Shown in pieces: positions 8,840 through 17,369 of a DNA stretch of 64,000 nucleotides (position 1 is the first letter of the stretch; the number at the start of each line of letters is the position of its first letter). Source of the stretch: Gp1-AA122 sp036378535 (GTDB taxonomy: Bacteria > Acidobacteriota > Terriglobia > Terriglobales > Acidobacteriaceae); the NCBI GenBank assembly GCA_036378535.1, contig DASUWH010000010.1:1-64000 (forward strand), written 5' to 3'. Made by a program: the position numbers and the translations under genes. The notes under the pieces are model-generated. The model was not told the DNA's origin. It saw nothing but the letters and a program-made list of their open reading frames with translations, and did not search any database.

Positions 8840-9775
8840 CTAAGAGGCCGCGGCTACTGCTAATTGGTTGACCACCCCACGCAGATATTTCAGACTGGCA
8901 GCAATGCTGACCGCTGGCGGGACAGGTGTGGCGCCGAATTTCACGTCCTGCTCGACGACCATCCATCCCGAATAATTATTGCGCTCGAGCAGGCGGAAAA
9001 ATCCCGGGAAGTCGATCGAACCGTCTCCTATGATGGTGAAGACTTTTTCTTCGATGGCTTGGTCGAAGGTGAGTTTCTTGCGTAGCGAATCCGCCAATAC
9101 CTGCGCGTTGACATCCTTTATGTGTACAAAGCGTAGGATGCTGCGGTACTTCTCTGCTTCGACAATCGAATCCCCGCCCCCGTAGACGCAATGCCCGGTA
9201 TCCAGGCAAAGGCCAATGTTGGTGGCCGAAGTGACGTCATAGAACTTCTCGACTTCATCGGGAGTTTCGACGTAGGTGGCAATATGGGGATGAAAGACCA
9301 GATCAAGTCCGAAGTCGCCAGCGACACGGCCAGCATCGGCAACGACTTTCGCTACCTGCCTCCATTGCTCGGCAGTCCAGCCAGCACTGCCATCGGCGGG
9401 GACACGCCCGGAGATGCGATCGCGCTCCGGACATTGCGCGTCGGCAAGCACGAGAAAGGGAGCGCCCAGCGTGGATAGCAGCGCGCCAACTTTACGGATC
9501 TGTTCAACCACCGCCTTCGCAGACGCAGGGTCTCCCAGGGGAACGGGCACGAATGACGCCAATAATTTGAGGTTGCGCTTGTCCAGTTGCGGTTTCAACA
9601 AGGCTGCATTGGTTGGAAAGAATCCATAGGGGCCTAGCTCGGTACCGCTATACCCCGCCTCGACCATTTCATCGAGCATCTTCTCGTATGACTGATTCCA
9701 GGATGGCCCCGGGTAATCGAGAACGCCCCAGCTGTCAGGTGCTGATGCGAATCTAAAACGATCATTCAGATTCAT
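8840..9775 (-). CDS. iolE: myo-Inosose-2 dehydratase-like TIM-barrel protein (IolE)
   Basis: The 311-residue protein belongs to the sugar-phosphate isomerase/epimerase-like TIM barrels. The N-terminal ASAPDSWGV is the IolE start pattern. Metal-site patches are seen at LVFHPHIATYVE, LCLDTGHCVYGGGD and VHIKDV, and the closing VVEQD is also typical. IolE dehydrates 2-keto-myo-inositol to 3D-trihydroxycyclohexane-1,2-dione, feeding IolD. An IolH- or IolI-type isomerase is the alternative in this fold, but the start motif and the presence of iolD, iolB and iolG favour IolE. It lies 21 bp after the dehydrogenase gene, so they probably share a transcript. Confidence 0.85.
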   Translation of the reverse strand: MNLNDRFRFASAPDSWGVLDYPGPSWNQSYEKMLDEMVEAGYSGTELGPYGFFPTNAALLKPQLDKRNLKLLASFVPVPLGDPASAKAVVEQIRKVGALLSTLGAPFLVLADAQCPERDRISGRVPADGSAGWTAEQWRQVAKVVADAGRVAGDFGLDLVFHPHIATYVETPDEVEKFYDVTSATNIGLCLDTGHCVYGGGDSIVEAEKYRSILRFVHIKDVNAQVLADSLRKKLTFDQAIEEKVFTIIGDGSIDFPGFFRLLERNNYSGWMVVEQDVKFGATPVPPAVSIAASLKYLRGVVNQLAVAAAS

Positions 9776-9796
9776 TTGGCCTCACCTCTAAGAAAC

Positions 9797-10960
9797 TCAA
9801 TTACGCCAGGGGTCGATGACCACCTTCATCGAATCGCCGGCGATCGACTGCTTCATGGCCGCGTCTACATCGCGCAGGGCAAAGCGGTGTGTCACAAAAT
9901 CTGCCAGAGGATATTGCTGCATGTAACGCGCCATCTGCCGCATGCTGGGTGCGTAGGCTGCCGGTTCTTCTCCGCCGACGCCCAGTATGCGAACATTCTT
10001 AGAACAAAGCTGGCGGTGGGGATTGATGACGACATCTCCCAAGTCGGAAAAATTTCCTGCTTCCACCAACATTCCGCCGACCCGCAGCATGTCCAGGGCC
10101 TCGGGAACCGCCGCCGGTATGCCTGCACACTCCACCACCACATCAGCGCCACGTCCATGAGTCAGGTCGCGAACCGCAGCCAGGCGATCACTGCGACTGA
10201 TCTGGTTTGCATTCAGAACATGATCGGCGCCGAGGCGTCTGGCGAAGTCGAGGCGGTAATTGGAAAGATCCACCGCAATGATGGTGCCGGCGCCCAGCAT
10301 ACGCGCCTTCATCAGGAAGCACATACCCAGGGGACCGGTTCCGAGAACCACGACAGTATCGTCGAAGCGAAATGATTCGTTGGGAAAAGCGGACATCTGC
10401 TTGGCGCGATCGAGGCCTACCGTGACCGCCATAATTTCAGTGAGCACCGCGATCTCGGAAGGCAATTCGTCAGGCACCCGGACCACGAAACTTCCTGGCA
10501 AAACGTAAAGATACTGCGACCAGCCTCCGAACAGATGCGGCGGGTTTTTGGCGCTGAGATTATTGCCGTAGTCGGTGGTGTTCTCGCACAAGTAGTAGGG
10601 GAAATCGTGGCGGCAGTAGTAGCAGGACCCGCAACTAACATTAGGGCCGACCACCACGCGATCGCCGACTTTCAGCGGAATGCCTTCGAAGTCAGTATAC
10701 CGGGCATTTCCTCCGACGGCGGCAATGGTGCCGACGTTCTCGTGGCCCTGAATGATGGGAAACGGAATCTGGCGCGCCGGGCCGGCGCCGGCGTACTGCG
10801 TGGTGTAGCCCTGGTAAGTGTGTTTGTCAGTCCCGCAGATGCCCGAAACCTGCATGCGCACCAACAAGCAGCCCGGCTCCGGATCGGGGAGCGGGTATTC
10901 CCGGAGTTCATAGCGCCCGGGTTCGACGAGGGTTGCGGCTAACACCGCGTGGGCTGACAT
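9797..10960 (-). CDS. Zinc-dependent alcohol/polyol dehydrogenase
   Basis: This 387-residue medium-chain dehydrogenase has catalytic zinc ligands in SGICGTDKH and GHENVG, a structural zinc loop with four cysteines (CGSCYYCRHDFPYYLC) and a Rossmann motif VLGTGPLGM near residue 190. It heads the iolE-iolB strand. Such enzymes oxidise secondary alcohols with NAD(P); here it may act on an inositol isomer or on an intermediate, in parallel with IolG, but the substrate cannot be read from sequence. A threonine- or sorbitol-dehydrogenase-like role is an alternative. Confidence 0.85.
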   Translation of the reverse strand: MSAHAVLAATLVEPGRYELREYPLPDPEPGCLLVRMQVSGICGTDKHTYQGYTTQYAGAGPARQIPFPIIQGHENVGTIAAVGGNARYTDFEGIPLKVGDRVVVGPNVSCGSCYYCRHDFPYYLCENTTDYGNNLSAKNPPHLFGGWSQYLYVLPGSFVVRVPDELPSEIAVLTEIMAVTVGLDRAKQMSAFPNESFRFDDTVVVLGTGPLGMCFLMKARMLGAGTIIAVDLSNYRLDFARRLGADHVLNANQISRSDRLAAVRDLTHGRGADVVVECAGIPAAVPEALDMLRVGGMLVEAGNFSDLGDVVINPHRQLCSKNVRILGVGGEEPAAYAPSMRQMARYMQQYPLADFVTHRFALRDVDAAMKQSIAGDSMKVVIDPWRN

Positions 10961-10985
10961 ATTCAGGTAGCCATTATTTCGAGAG

Positions 10986-11017
10986 GGCAGAGCAGATCGC
11001 GAACGTTCTGCTCTGCC
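10986..11017 (-). terminator. Hairpin between TonB receptor and dehydrogenase genes
   Basis: GGCAGAGCAG (10986-10995) and its exact complement CTGCTCTGCC (11008-11017) form a perfect 10-bp stem around a 12-nt loop, 20 bases past the receptor stop codon. There is no U run on either side, so it is a weak candidate for intrinsic termination and may instead be an mRNA stabilising or attenuating structure. Confidence 0.5.
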
Positions 11018-11036
11018 GGCAAGCTTCCGTCGGAGC

Positions 11037-14000
11037 TCAGAAGTTCAGCTTCAGCGAGAGTTGTCCAATCCTCGGGGATAAAGCTGTCTTGACCTGGCCG
11101 AATGTGGGGCTGTTGATGTTCCCATCCACCACTCCGAATTGAGCATGGTTGAAGACATTGAAGAACTCTGCCCTAAACTCAACGTTCATGCTCTCCGTCA
11201 GCTTGGTGTCTTTCAGCAGCGCCATGTCCCAGTTGTTGATTCCTGGTCCATGGAAAAAGCGGCGCCGCGCGTTTCCGAGTTGACCCAGCGGCTCAGGAGA
11301 AAAACCGGAAGTATCGAAGAAAGTAGTGGATTTCCTCGGATCGCTGGTATGGACGCTTCCCCCTGAGAAATCAGGAACATCGATGCCTAGCGGAATTGGC
11401 CCCGTGAACTGAGTGCCGAGCAAAGAGTTGTCATCCGTTTCGATCAATGTCACCGGGAGGCCGGTAGCGAATCGCGTGATACCACTCAATGCCCAACCAC
11501 GCGTAAGCCGAGTGGCAGGGGCGATTTTGTCGAAGGGGAGCTCGTAGTTGTAGCTCACGACAAAGTTGTGCGTCGAATCGAACGCCGACAACGCAATACT
11601 CCGCCGGGGATCAAACGGGTTCACCTGTTCGCCATAGCCGGAGGAGTTGTCCAGAGACTTGCTATAGGTGTAACCGAGTAGAACCTGCAGCCGGCCACTG
11701 GTGTGCCGGTAATTCATCTGCAGGGAGTTATAGCTGGACTGCCCGCTGGTGATGAACCAGCCATTGCTTTGGAAAAGCGGGCCAAAGACAGGCAGGCGCG
11801 TGCCAGAAATAGTCTGTCCGTTAAGAGTGTAGGTATTGTTTTCCCCGTTCGGCCCACACCCCTGTCCCGCTGCTTTCAGCTGCAGACACAGCTGCGGATT
11901 CCCAGGGTTAGATTCCTGGGTGACCAATAGACGATGCGCCTGGGTCCCGACATAGCTCAGGGTCAGGAGATCCGTGGGCCGGAACTGGCGCTGGACAGAC
12001 AATTCGTAGTTCTCCGCATAGGGCAGACGGTTCTTGTAATAGAAACCGGGCGAGCTGCCGATGGGTACGAGGCGAGTCCAATCCAAACTGTTATCCGGGT
12101 TGTTCGGCCCCACATTCAGCGGTGGGAAGTTGACCGGGAATTTCTGCCCGGCGCCGATTGTAGAATTGTCAATCCGGTTTTCGAACGGCGTAGTGAATGA
12201 TGGATTGGTTCCTACATAGAAGAATCCGAAGGGCGCGTCGCCGATTTCGTTGAAGTTGGTCGAGCCCTCGAGCGCAGTGAAGAACACACCATACCCGGCG
12301 CGAATGCTGGTTTGACCCGCCCCACCGAGCAGTTTGCCCAGGAATCCATCACCACCACTAGGAGAATAGGCGAGACCGAGCCGAGGTCCAAAATTGTTGT
12401 AGCGCGTCGGCGCCAGAGTGCTGGGGATTCCCGGGTCTCCCGGAAACACCCAACCTGTCGGCGAGCCTGGGAAAACGACTGACTTTAAGCCAGGCACAAT
12501 GGTTTGGATCTGGTTGTGCTGTTCCCACCAGGGTGTGCTCACGTCCCAGCGCAGTCCATAATTCAGGGTGAGGTTGGTGCGCGCGCGCCAACTGTCTTGA
12601 CCGTATAGTCCGAAGTAGCGTGACCGGCCATTGGATGGCTCCGCTTGCCCTTGCACATAGTTGGTAGGCGCACCGAGCAGAAAGTCAGCAAAGTCGATCC
12701 CGGTTTCCGAGCCGTTAAATACAAAGTTGCCGTTTAGTACGTTGTCGAGCTGCTCGACCAACTGGTTATAGTGGAAGTTACCACCGAATTTCAGAGTGTG
12801 TGTCCCAATCACCTTGCTGAAATTATCGAGCACCTGAAAATTGTTCTCGATCAGACGGTTGGGGCGGCTGGGCACGCCTATGACCATGTTGAGCTGGAAG
12901 AAATCAAGCTCCGGTACTCCTTCAATTGCCGGGGCCAGCGGGATAATGCCGTTTCCGCCGGTAGTAAAGCCAAGCGAATCCAGGGTGTGTCCCGTACCGC
13001 CTTTAGGTTGATTGAAGCCATTGTTGTAGCGCGTGGCCTGCACCCGGGCTTCATTCACTGTGGAGCTACCAAATGTTTTGGTGATGCCCAGGTTGATCAC
13101 CTGAGTGCGTCCCGTTCCCGCCGCGTCGTAGCCTGGTACATTAGCGTTGGGATAAGGATTATCCAGAGTGTAATTGTCAAAGAGGTAATACACGGAGACC
13201 AGGCCGGCACTAGTGTTCGCATCCACGCGGCCGCTGGTCTTATCGTCCCGTAATCGCAGTGGAAACGACGTGCTGAATAACGAACCCCCACTGGCTGTGG
13301 AAGGAATCAGATTGAGGCCAAGCAGTTTCTGCGCGGGCACCGAGAATACCGAAGTCGGGATTTTCGCATTGGGGAACACACATCCACTCGTCGAATTATT
13401 ACTCGTGCATCCCTGAAAGTAGTAAGGCTCAGTCGGATTTACGGTATAGCCCAGCAAACTGGAGAGCTGGCTCGTCCATGCGGTCGGGGTTCCTGCCACA
13501 CCGGGTACCTTGAACCCATTCATCAGGTTCACTCCATTTTTGTCCACCACGCCGGAGAAATCTCCCGCCAGTTCTGCCGCCGAGGGCACTCCATTGGGCG
13601 GTGAGCTCACTCCTTGCACCTTGCGATTTCCCTGGTAATCAGCGAAAAAGAAAATCTTGTCTCGTTTGATCGGTCCCCCGATAGTTCCGCCGAACTGGTT
13701 CTGGTGATAAGCCCCACGCAGTGGGTCCAGGTATCCGCGCGCATCCAGATTGGTATTCCTCAGAAACTCGAACGCGTTGCCGTGGAAACTATTCGTACCG
13801 GACTTGGTAATCACGTTGATTTGTCCGCCGCTGTAATTTCCGTACTCGGCGTCGTAGTTGTTGGTCAAAATACGGAACTCACCGATCGAGTCCAGATTGG
13901 GTATGGCAGTCGTGCCGCCGTAGCCGTTCTCTCGGACGACGGCACCGTTCAGCAGGAATCCATTGTTGGCTTCCCGCTGACCATTCACGGAAAGAGCTCC

Positions 14001-14684
14001 TCCATTGAGATCGCCCGACACTTGCGGTACGGCAAAGCCGGCTGAATTGAACGTGCCCGCGTACGCGCCCGTCATTCCGGATGCTTGCGACACCACTCCA
14101 GGTTGAAGCGCCAGGAGGTCTGTATAGCTGCGGGTGACAAGGGGCACCGCAGTCATCTCATTTCCGCCGATGACTTCTCCTAACTGGGAAGAGGATGTCT
14201 CCACATGCAGAGCTTCACCGGAAACCTCTACCACCTCCTTGACTTCACCGAGTTGCAGATTCGCATCCACCACCAGGGCGGAGTTGACGTCGAGGACGAG
14301 GCCCTTGGCAAGGAATCCCCGGAAGCCGCTCTGTTGGATCTGAACGTCGTAGTGTCCAAGCGGCAGCGCCTGAAAGGAGTAGTAGCCCTGGGAATTGGTC
14401 GTTTGTGTCTGGCTGATGCCGGTTTCGGTATTGAGCGCCTTCACGGTTGCGCCTGCAATGGTGGCGCCGCTGGCGTCTTTAACAGTTCCGGAGATACTCG
14501 CGGTAACGCCGGCGAAGGCAACTCCGGTCGACAGCAGGAAGGCAGTGATGATCGCCAGAGCGAAGCACAGCCTGATGCCCGCGCGACGATGACCGATTGC
14601 GCCTGACTGAATGCACTGTTCGTCGCAAGCGCTCAGTCCATGATTGACAGTGAACGGGGCAAATCTTGCATAGGCCGTTTTCAT
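11037..14684 (-). CDS. Oar-like TonB-dependent outer-membrane receptor
   Basis: The 1215-residue protein has an N-terminal hydrophobic signal segment (about 37-58), a carboxypeptidase-regulatory-like beta domain at about 62-145 (SISGTVKDASGATIAGATV), a plug domain at about 150-270 and a long beta-barrel ending in Phe, as outer-membrane proteins do. This architecture is a hallmark of Acidobacteriota and resembles Myxococcus Oar. The ATG follows AGGAGG. Its position between iol genes and its operator-rich promoter suggest that it imports inositol or an inositol-containing compound such as phytate fragments; the ligand is inferred. No TonB box is obvious. Confidence 0.9.
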   Translation of the reverse strand: MKTAYARFAPFTVNHGLSACDEQCIQSGAIGHRRAGIRLCFALAIITAFLLSTGVAFAGVTASISGTVKDASGATIAGATVKALNTETGISQTQTTNSQGYYSFQALPLGHYDVQIQQSGFRGFLAKGLVLDVNSALVVDANLQLGEVKEVVEVSGEALHVETSSSQLGEVIGGNEMTAVPLVTRSYTDLLALQPGVVSQASGMTGAYAGTFNSAGFAVPQVSGDLNGGALSVNGQREANNGFLLNGAVVRENGYGGTTAIPNLDSIGEFRILTNNYDAEYGNYSGGQINVITKSGTNSFHGNAFEFLRNTNLDARGYLDPLRGAYHQNQFGGTIGGPIKRDKIFFFADYQGNRKVQGVSSPPNGVPSAAELAGDFSGVVDKNGVNLMNGFKVPGVAGTPTAWTSQLSSLLGYTVNPTEPYYFQGCTSNNSTSGCVFPNAKIPTSVFSVPAQKLLGLNLIPSTASGGSLFSTSFPLRLRDDKTSGRVDANTSAGLVSVYYLFDNYTLDNPYPNANVPGYDAAGTGRTQVINLGITKTFGSSTVNEARVQATRYNNGFNQPKGGTGHTLDSLGFTTGGNGIIPLAPAIEGVPELDFFQLNMVIGVPSRPNRLIENNFQVLDNFSKVIGTHTLKFGGNFHYNQLVEQLDNVLNGNFVFNGSETGIDFADFLLGAPTNYVQGQAEPSNGRSRYFGLYGQDSWRARTNLTLNYGLRWDVSTPWWEQHNQIQTIVPGLKSVVFPGSPTGWVFPGDPGIPSTLAPTRYNNFGPRLGLAYSPSGGDGFLGKLLGGAGQTSIRAGYGVFFTALEGSTNFNEIGDAPFGFFYVGTNPSFTTPFENRIDNSTIGAGQKFPVNFPPLNVGPNNPDNSLDWTRLVPIGSSPGFYYKNRLPYAENYELSVQRQFRPTDLLTLSYVGTQAHRLLVTQESNPGNPQLCLQLKAAGQGCGPNGENNTYTLNGQTISGTRLPVFGPLFQSNGWFITSGQSSYNSLQMNYRHTSGRLQVLLGYTYSKSLDNSSGYGEQVNPFDPRRSIALSAFDSTHNFVVSYNYELPFDKIAPATRLTRGWALSGITRFATGLPVTLIETDDNSLLGTQFTGPIPLGIDVPDFSGGSVHTSDPRKSTTFFDTSGFSPEPLGQLGNARRRFFHGPGINNWDMALLKDTKLTESMNVEFRAEFFNVFNHAQFGVVDGNINSPTFGQVKTALSPRIGQLSLKLNF

Positions 14685-14810
14685 AATGCCTCCTAGTCCG
14701 AAAAACTCTGCGGGCCATTACCGAGACGCGCTCAGGATCGACCCAATCAACAGGCGTGGCAAAACCGACGCCACTTCTTTACTGCTCTCAAATCCTGACC
14801 GGGATTTTGC

Positions 14811-15053
14811 TAAGCGCTTATAGTGCAGGTGTGTTCCTTGTGTCAAGCGTTTTGATGAGCCTTTTGTAGAGTTAGGCATCACAGCAGCGAGGTTCTGATT
14901 TTGGTACTTTCCTTCCAAAAATGGGAGTTTTGGCCGACTTCTGATTTTTAGGATGGAACTTCCCGAAAGCGCTGATACAATCGTTCCGCTTCGTGGGAGC
15001 GGGGCCATTTCGGAAGTGTTTGGTTTCGAGGTAGGTTCCTGTGCAAAGCGCTA
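14811..15053. promoter_or_regulatory. Divergent TonB receptor/iolG promoter with LacI-like operators
   Basis: The 397-bp gap carries four matches to an AAGCG(C/T)T core: the perfect palindrome TAAGCGCTTA (14811-14820), TCAAGCGTTTTGA (14843-14855), AAGCGCT at 14967-14973 and AAAGCGCTA at 15045-15053. The last ends 29 bp before the iolG ATG, so a repressor there would block transcription or clearance. LacI-family operators are palindromes centred on CG, which fits. I see no gene in the gap. iolG is preceded by AAGGTGGAG. Confidence 0.6.
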
Positions 15054-15081
15054 AGCTTACCTATATATAAGGTGGAGATGC

Positions 15082-16134
15082 ATGGCCAAACTAGGCCTGG
15101 GAGTCCTCGGCGTTGGGGAAATGGGCAGGCGCCATGCGGAGAATCTGCGGCGCCAGGTGACGGAAGCCGAGCTCGTTGCCATTGCCGACGTCGATCACGG
15201 TCGCGCGCGGAAAGTCGCATCCGATCTGGAGGTCCCTCATGCCTTCGGCAGCTTCGAAGACATGCTCGAGAGAAAAGATATTCGCGCCGTTCTGATCGCC
15301 ACCCCAGACAAATTTCATGCGGCGTGCATTCGTGCGGCCGCGGAGGCCGGCAAAGATATCCTTTGCGAGAAGCCTCTGGCCCTCAGCCTCAAAGATGCCG
15401 TCTCCGCCTTGAGGGCGGTGGCCAGTAACAATGTCCGCCTGCAGATTGGTTTCATGCGGCGCTACGATCCCGCCTATGTGGCGGCGATGAAACGCGTCGA
15501 GGCTGGCGAAATCGGCGATCCCGTCATATTCAAATCTGTGGGGCGCGACAAGGATGTGCCTCCTCTGGCTGCCTATCAATCCGGCGTGAATGGCATGTTG
15601 TTTTACAACAACACCATCCATGACTTCGATCTTGCACGCTGGCTCATGCGCGACGAAGTGATCGAGACCCATGCCTACACTACGGTTGCGATTCGCCCCG
15701 AAGTGGCGCAATACGGCGATGTCGTCGCGGGTGTCGTCAATTTGAAATACCAGAACGGTGCGATCGGAAACATAGAGTCGTATGTACAGTCCATCTATGC
15801 TTATGACGTGCGCACTGAGATTCTCGGTTCCAAGGGCGCGGTATTCGTTGGTACGCTGCAGCAGACACCGGCAGTGTTTCTCAATGGAGACGGCAGCAAC
15901 CAAGTTCTAGCCGATCATTTCCTCACCAGGTTCGCCGATGCCTATCTGCTCGAGGTAAGAGACTTCGTCCAGAACATGGCCGCTGATCGGTCACCGCGGG
16001 TTACCGGTGAGGATGGACTGCGGGCGTTGGAAATTGCGGTTGCAGCGGAACAGTCCCACCTGCAACACAAAGCCCTTAAAGTCGAAAGAAGGCCGGTTGA
16101 GGCCGACGTGGAAGTTGCCGGCACCGGCCACTAA
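15082..16134 (+). CDS. iolG: myo-Inositol 2-dehydrogenase (IolG), Gfo/Idh/MocA family
   Basis: IolG oxidises myo-inositol to 2-keto-myo-inositol with NAD, the entry step of the pathway. The 350-residue protein starts with a Rossmann motif (GVLGVGEMGRRHAENL), has the family EKP motif (CEKPLALS, about residue 95) and a catalytic-site region with FYNNTIHDFDLARWL, in which the Asp and His match the family's active site. Inositol specificity is inferred from iolB, iolD and iolE nearby. It is divergent from the TonB receptor and followed by the transaldolase-like gene. Confidence 0.9.
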   Translation: MAKLGLGVLGVGEMGRRHAENLRRQVTEAELVAIADVDHGRARKVASDLEVPHAFGSFEDMLERKDIRAVLIATPDKFHAACIRAAAEAGKDILCEKPLALSLKDAVSALRAVASNNVRLQIGFMRRYDPAYVAAMKRVEAGEIGDPVIFKSVGRDKDVPPLAAYQSGVNGMLFYNNTIHDFDLARWLMRDEVIETHAYTTVAIRPEVAQYGDVVAGVVNLKYQNGAIGNIESYVQSIYAYDVRTEILGSKGAVFVGTLQQTPAVFLNGDGSNQVLADHFLTRFADAYLLEVRDFVQNMAADRSPRVTGEDGLRALEIAVAAEQSHLQHKALKVERRPVEADVEVAGTGH

Positions 16135-16205
16135 TATCTCGATAGCGCGGTCGTGTAGCCAGACATCTCGGTGCAAGTCGGCCGCCCTACCAATCAGGAG
16201 CAGCT

Positions 16206-17306
16206 ATGACGCACGCATCTGCGGCTGTCGCTTACAAGAGCCCGTTACACGAAATGACGCAAACCACGCCCACCTGCCTGTGGAACGACTCTGCGTCAAT
16301 TCAGGAACTGACTTATTCCATTGAACACGGCGCCGTGGGAGCTACTTGTAATCCTGTCATTGTCCTTTCCGTGCTCAAAAAAGAAATGGGAGTGTGGAAG
16401 GACCATATTCGCGAACTCATAAAAGAAAACGGTCAGGCGACCGAAGGAGAGATCGGCTGGCAAATCGTTCGCGAGGTGTCGGCCAAAGCAGCCCGCCTGC
16501 TTAAACCGGCTTTTGACGGGCATCGAGGTAGAAATGGACGTTTGTCGATTCAAACAGATCCCCGGTTTTATCGGGATACAAATCGCATTGTTCAGCAGGT
16601 AGAGGAATTCTCCCGCATTGCGCCTAACATGATCGTAAAGATCCCGGTCACGCGAGCGGGCATTCCGGCGATCGAGGAGGCAACCTATCTCGGCATTTCC
16701 ATCAATGCAACCGTGTGCTTCACAGTACCCCAGTGCATTGCCGTGGCCGAAGCCGTGGAGCGCGGCCTGCGCCGCCGCGAGCTGGAAGGCAAGGACATCG
16801 CGAGCATGGGCCCGGTATGCACCATCATGGTCGGGCGCCTCGACGATTGGTTGAAAGTTGTGACCGAGAAGGAAAATATCACCATAGATCCCGGCTATTT
16901 AGAGTGGGGTGGAGTCGCGGTTTTCAAAAAGACTTATGGGCTTTTTCGTGAGCGTGGTTACAGGATCCGCCTGCTCTCGGCCGCGTTTCGCAATCACATG
17001 CACTGGAGCGAATTGATCGGAGGCGATGTGGTCATCTCGCCGCCTCATGCATGGCAAGTTCGCTTTAACGCCAGCGATATTGTGCCACGTTCACGTATCG
17101 ACGATCCGGTAGAGCGGCGAATCGTCGACGAGTTGCAAAAGAGATTTCTCGATTTTCGCCGTGCCTATTCGGAAGATGGACTTGCAGTTGACGATTTCGA
17201 TGCGTTTCCGCCGACCCGTCGAACCCTCCGGCAATTTATAGCCGCATGCCACGATCTGGAGAGTCTAGTACGCGATTCCATGCTGCCCAACCCGGATATT
17301 GCCTGA
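16206..17306 (+). CDS. Transaldolase-family protein of the inositol locus
   Basis: The 366-residue protein shows transaldolase/fructose-6-P-aldolase features: LWNDSASIQELTYSIEHGAVGATCNPVIV at the N-terminus, a Schiff-base Lys region (MIVKIPVTRAGIPAIEEATYLGISINATVCFTVPQ) and late LLSAAFRNHMHWSELIGGDVVISPP. It is longer than TalB-type enzymes. The ATG follows AGGAG and the gene runs 71 bp after iolG. Since iolC and iolJ are not in the window, an aldolase-like step may be supplied by this protein, but the substrate is unknown. Confidence 0.8.
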   Translation: MTHASAAVAYKSPLHEMTQTTPTCLWNDSASIQELTYSIEHGAVGATCNPVIVLSVLKKEMGVWKDHIRELIKENGQATEGEIGWQIVREVSAKAARLLKPAFDGHRGRNGRLSIQTDPRFYRDTNRIVQQVEEFSRIAPNMIVKIPVTRAGIPAIEEATYLGISINATVCFTVPQCIAVAEAVERGLRRRELEGKDIASMGPVCTIMVGRLDDWLKVVTEKENITIDPGYLEWGGVAVFKKTYGLFRERGYRIRLLSAAFRNHMHWSELIGGDVVISPPHAWQVRFNASDIVPRSRIDDPVERRIVDELQKRFLDFRRAYSEDGLAVDDFDAFPPTRRTLRQFIAACHDLESLVRDSMLPNPDIA

Positions 17307-17369
17307 CCAACAGGCGATCTGAGAGTTAGGGAGTGTTGGTTCTCTGCCTTGAACGCTTGAGGAATTCAG

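Noticed and set aside
15091..15903. 270-codon frame antisense to iolG
   Set aside because: It mirrors the codon pattern of a clear Gfo/Idh/MocA enzyme and has no domain of its own.
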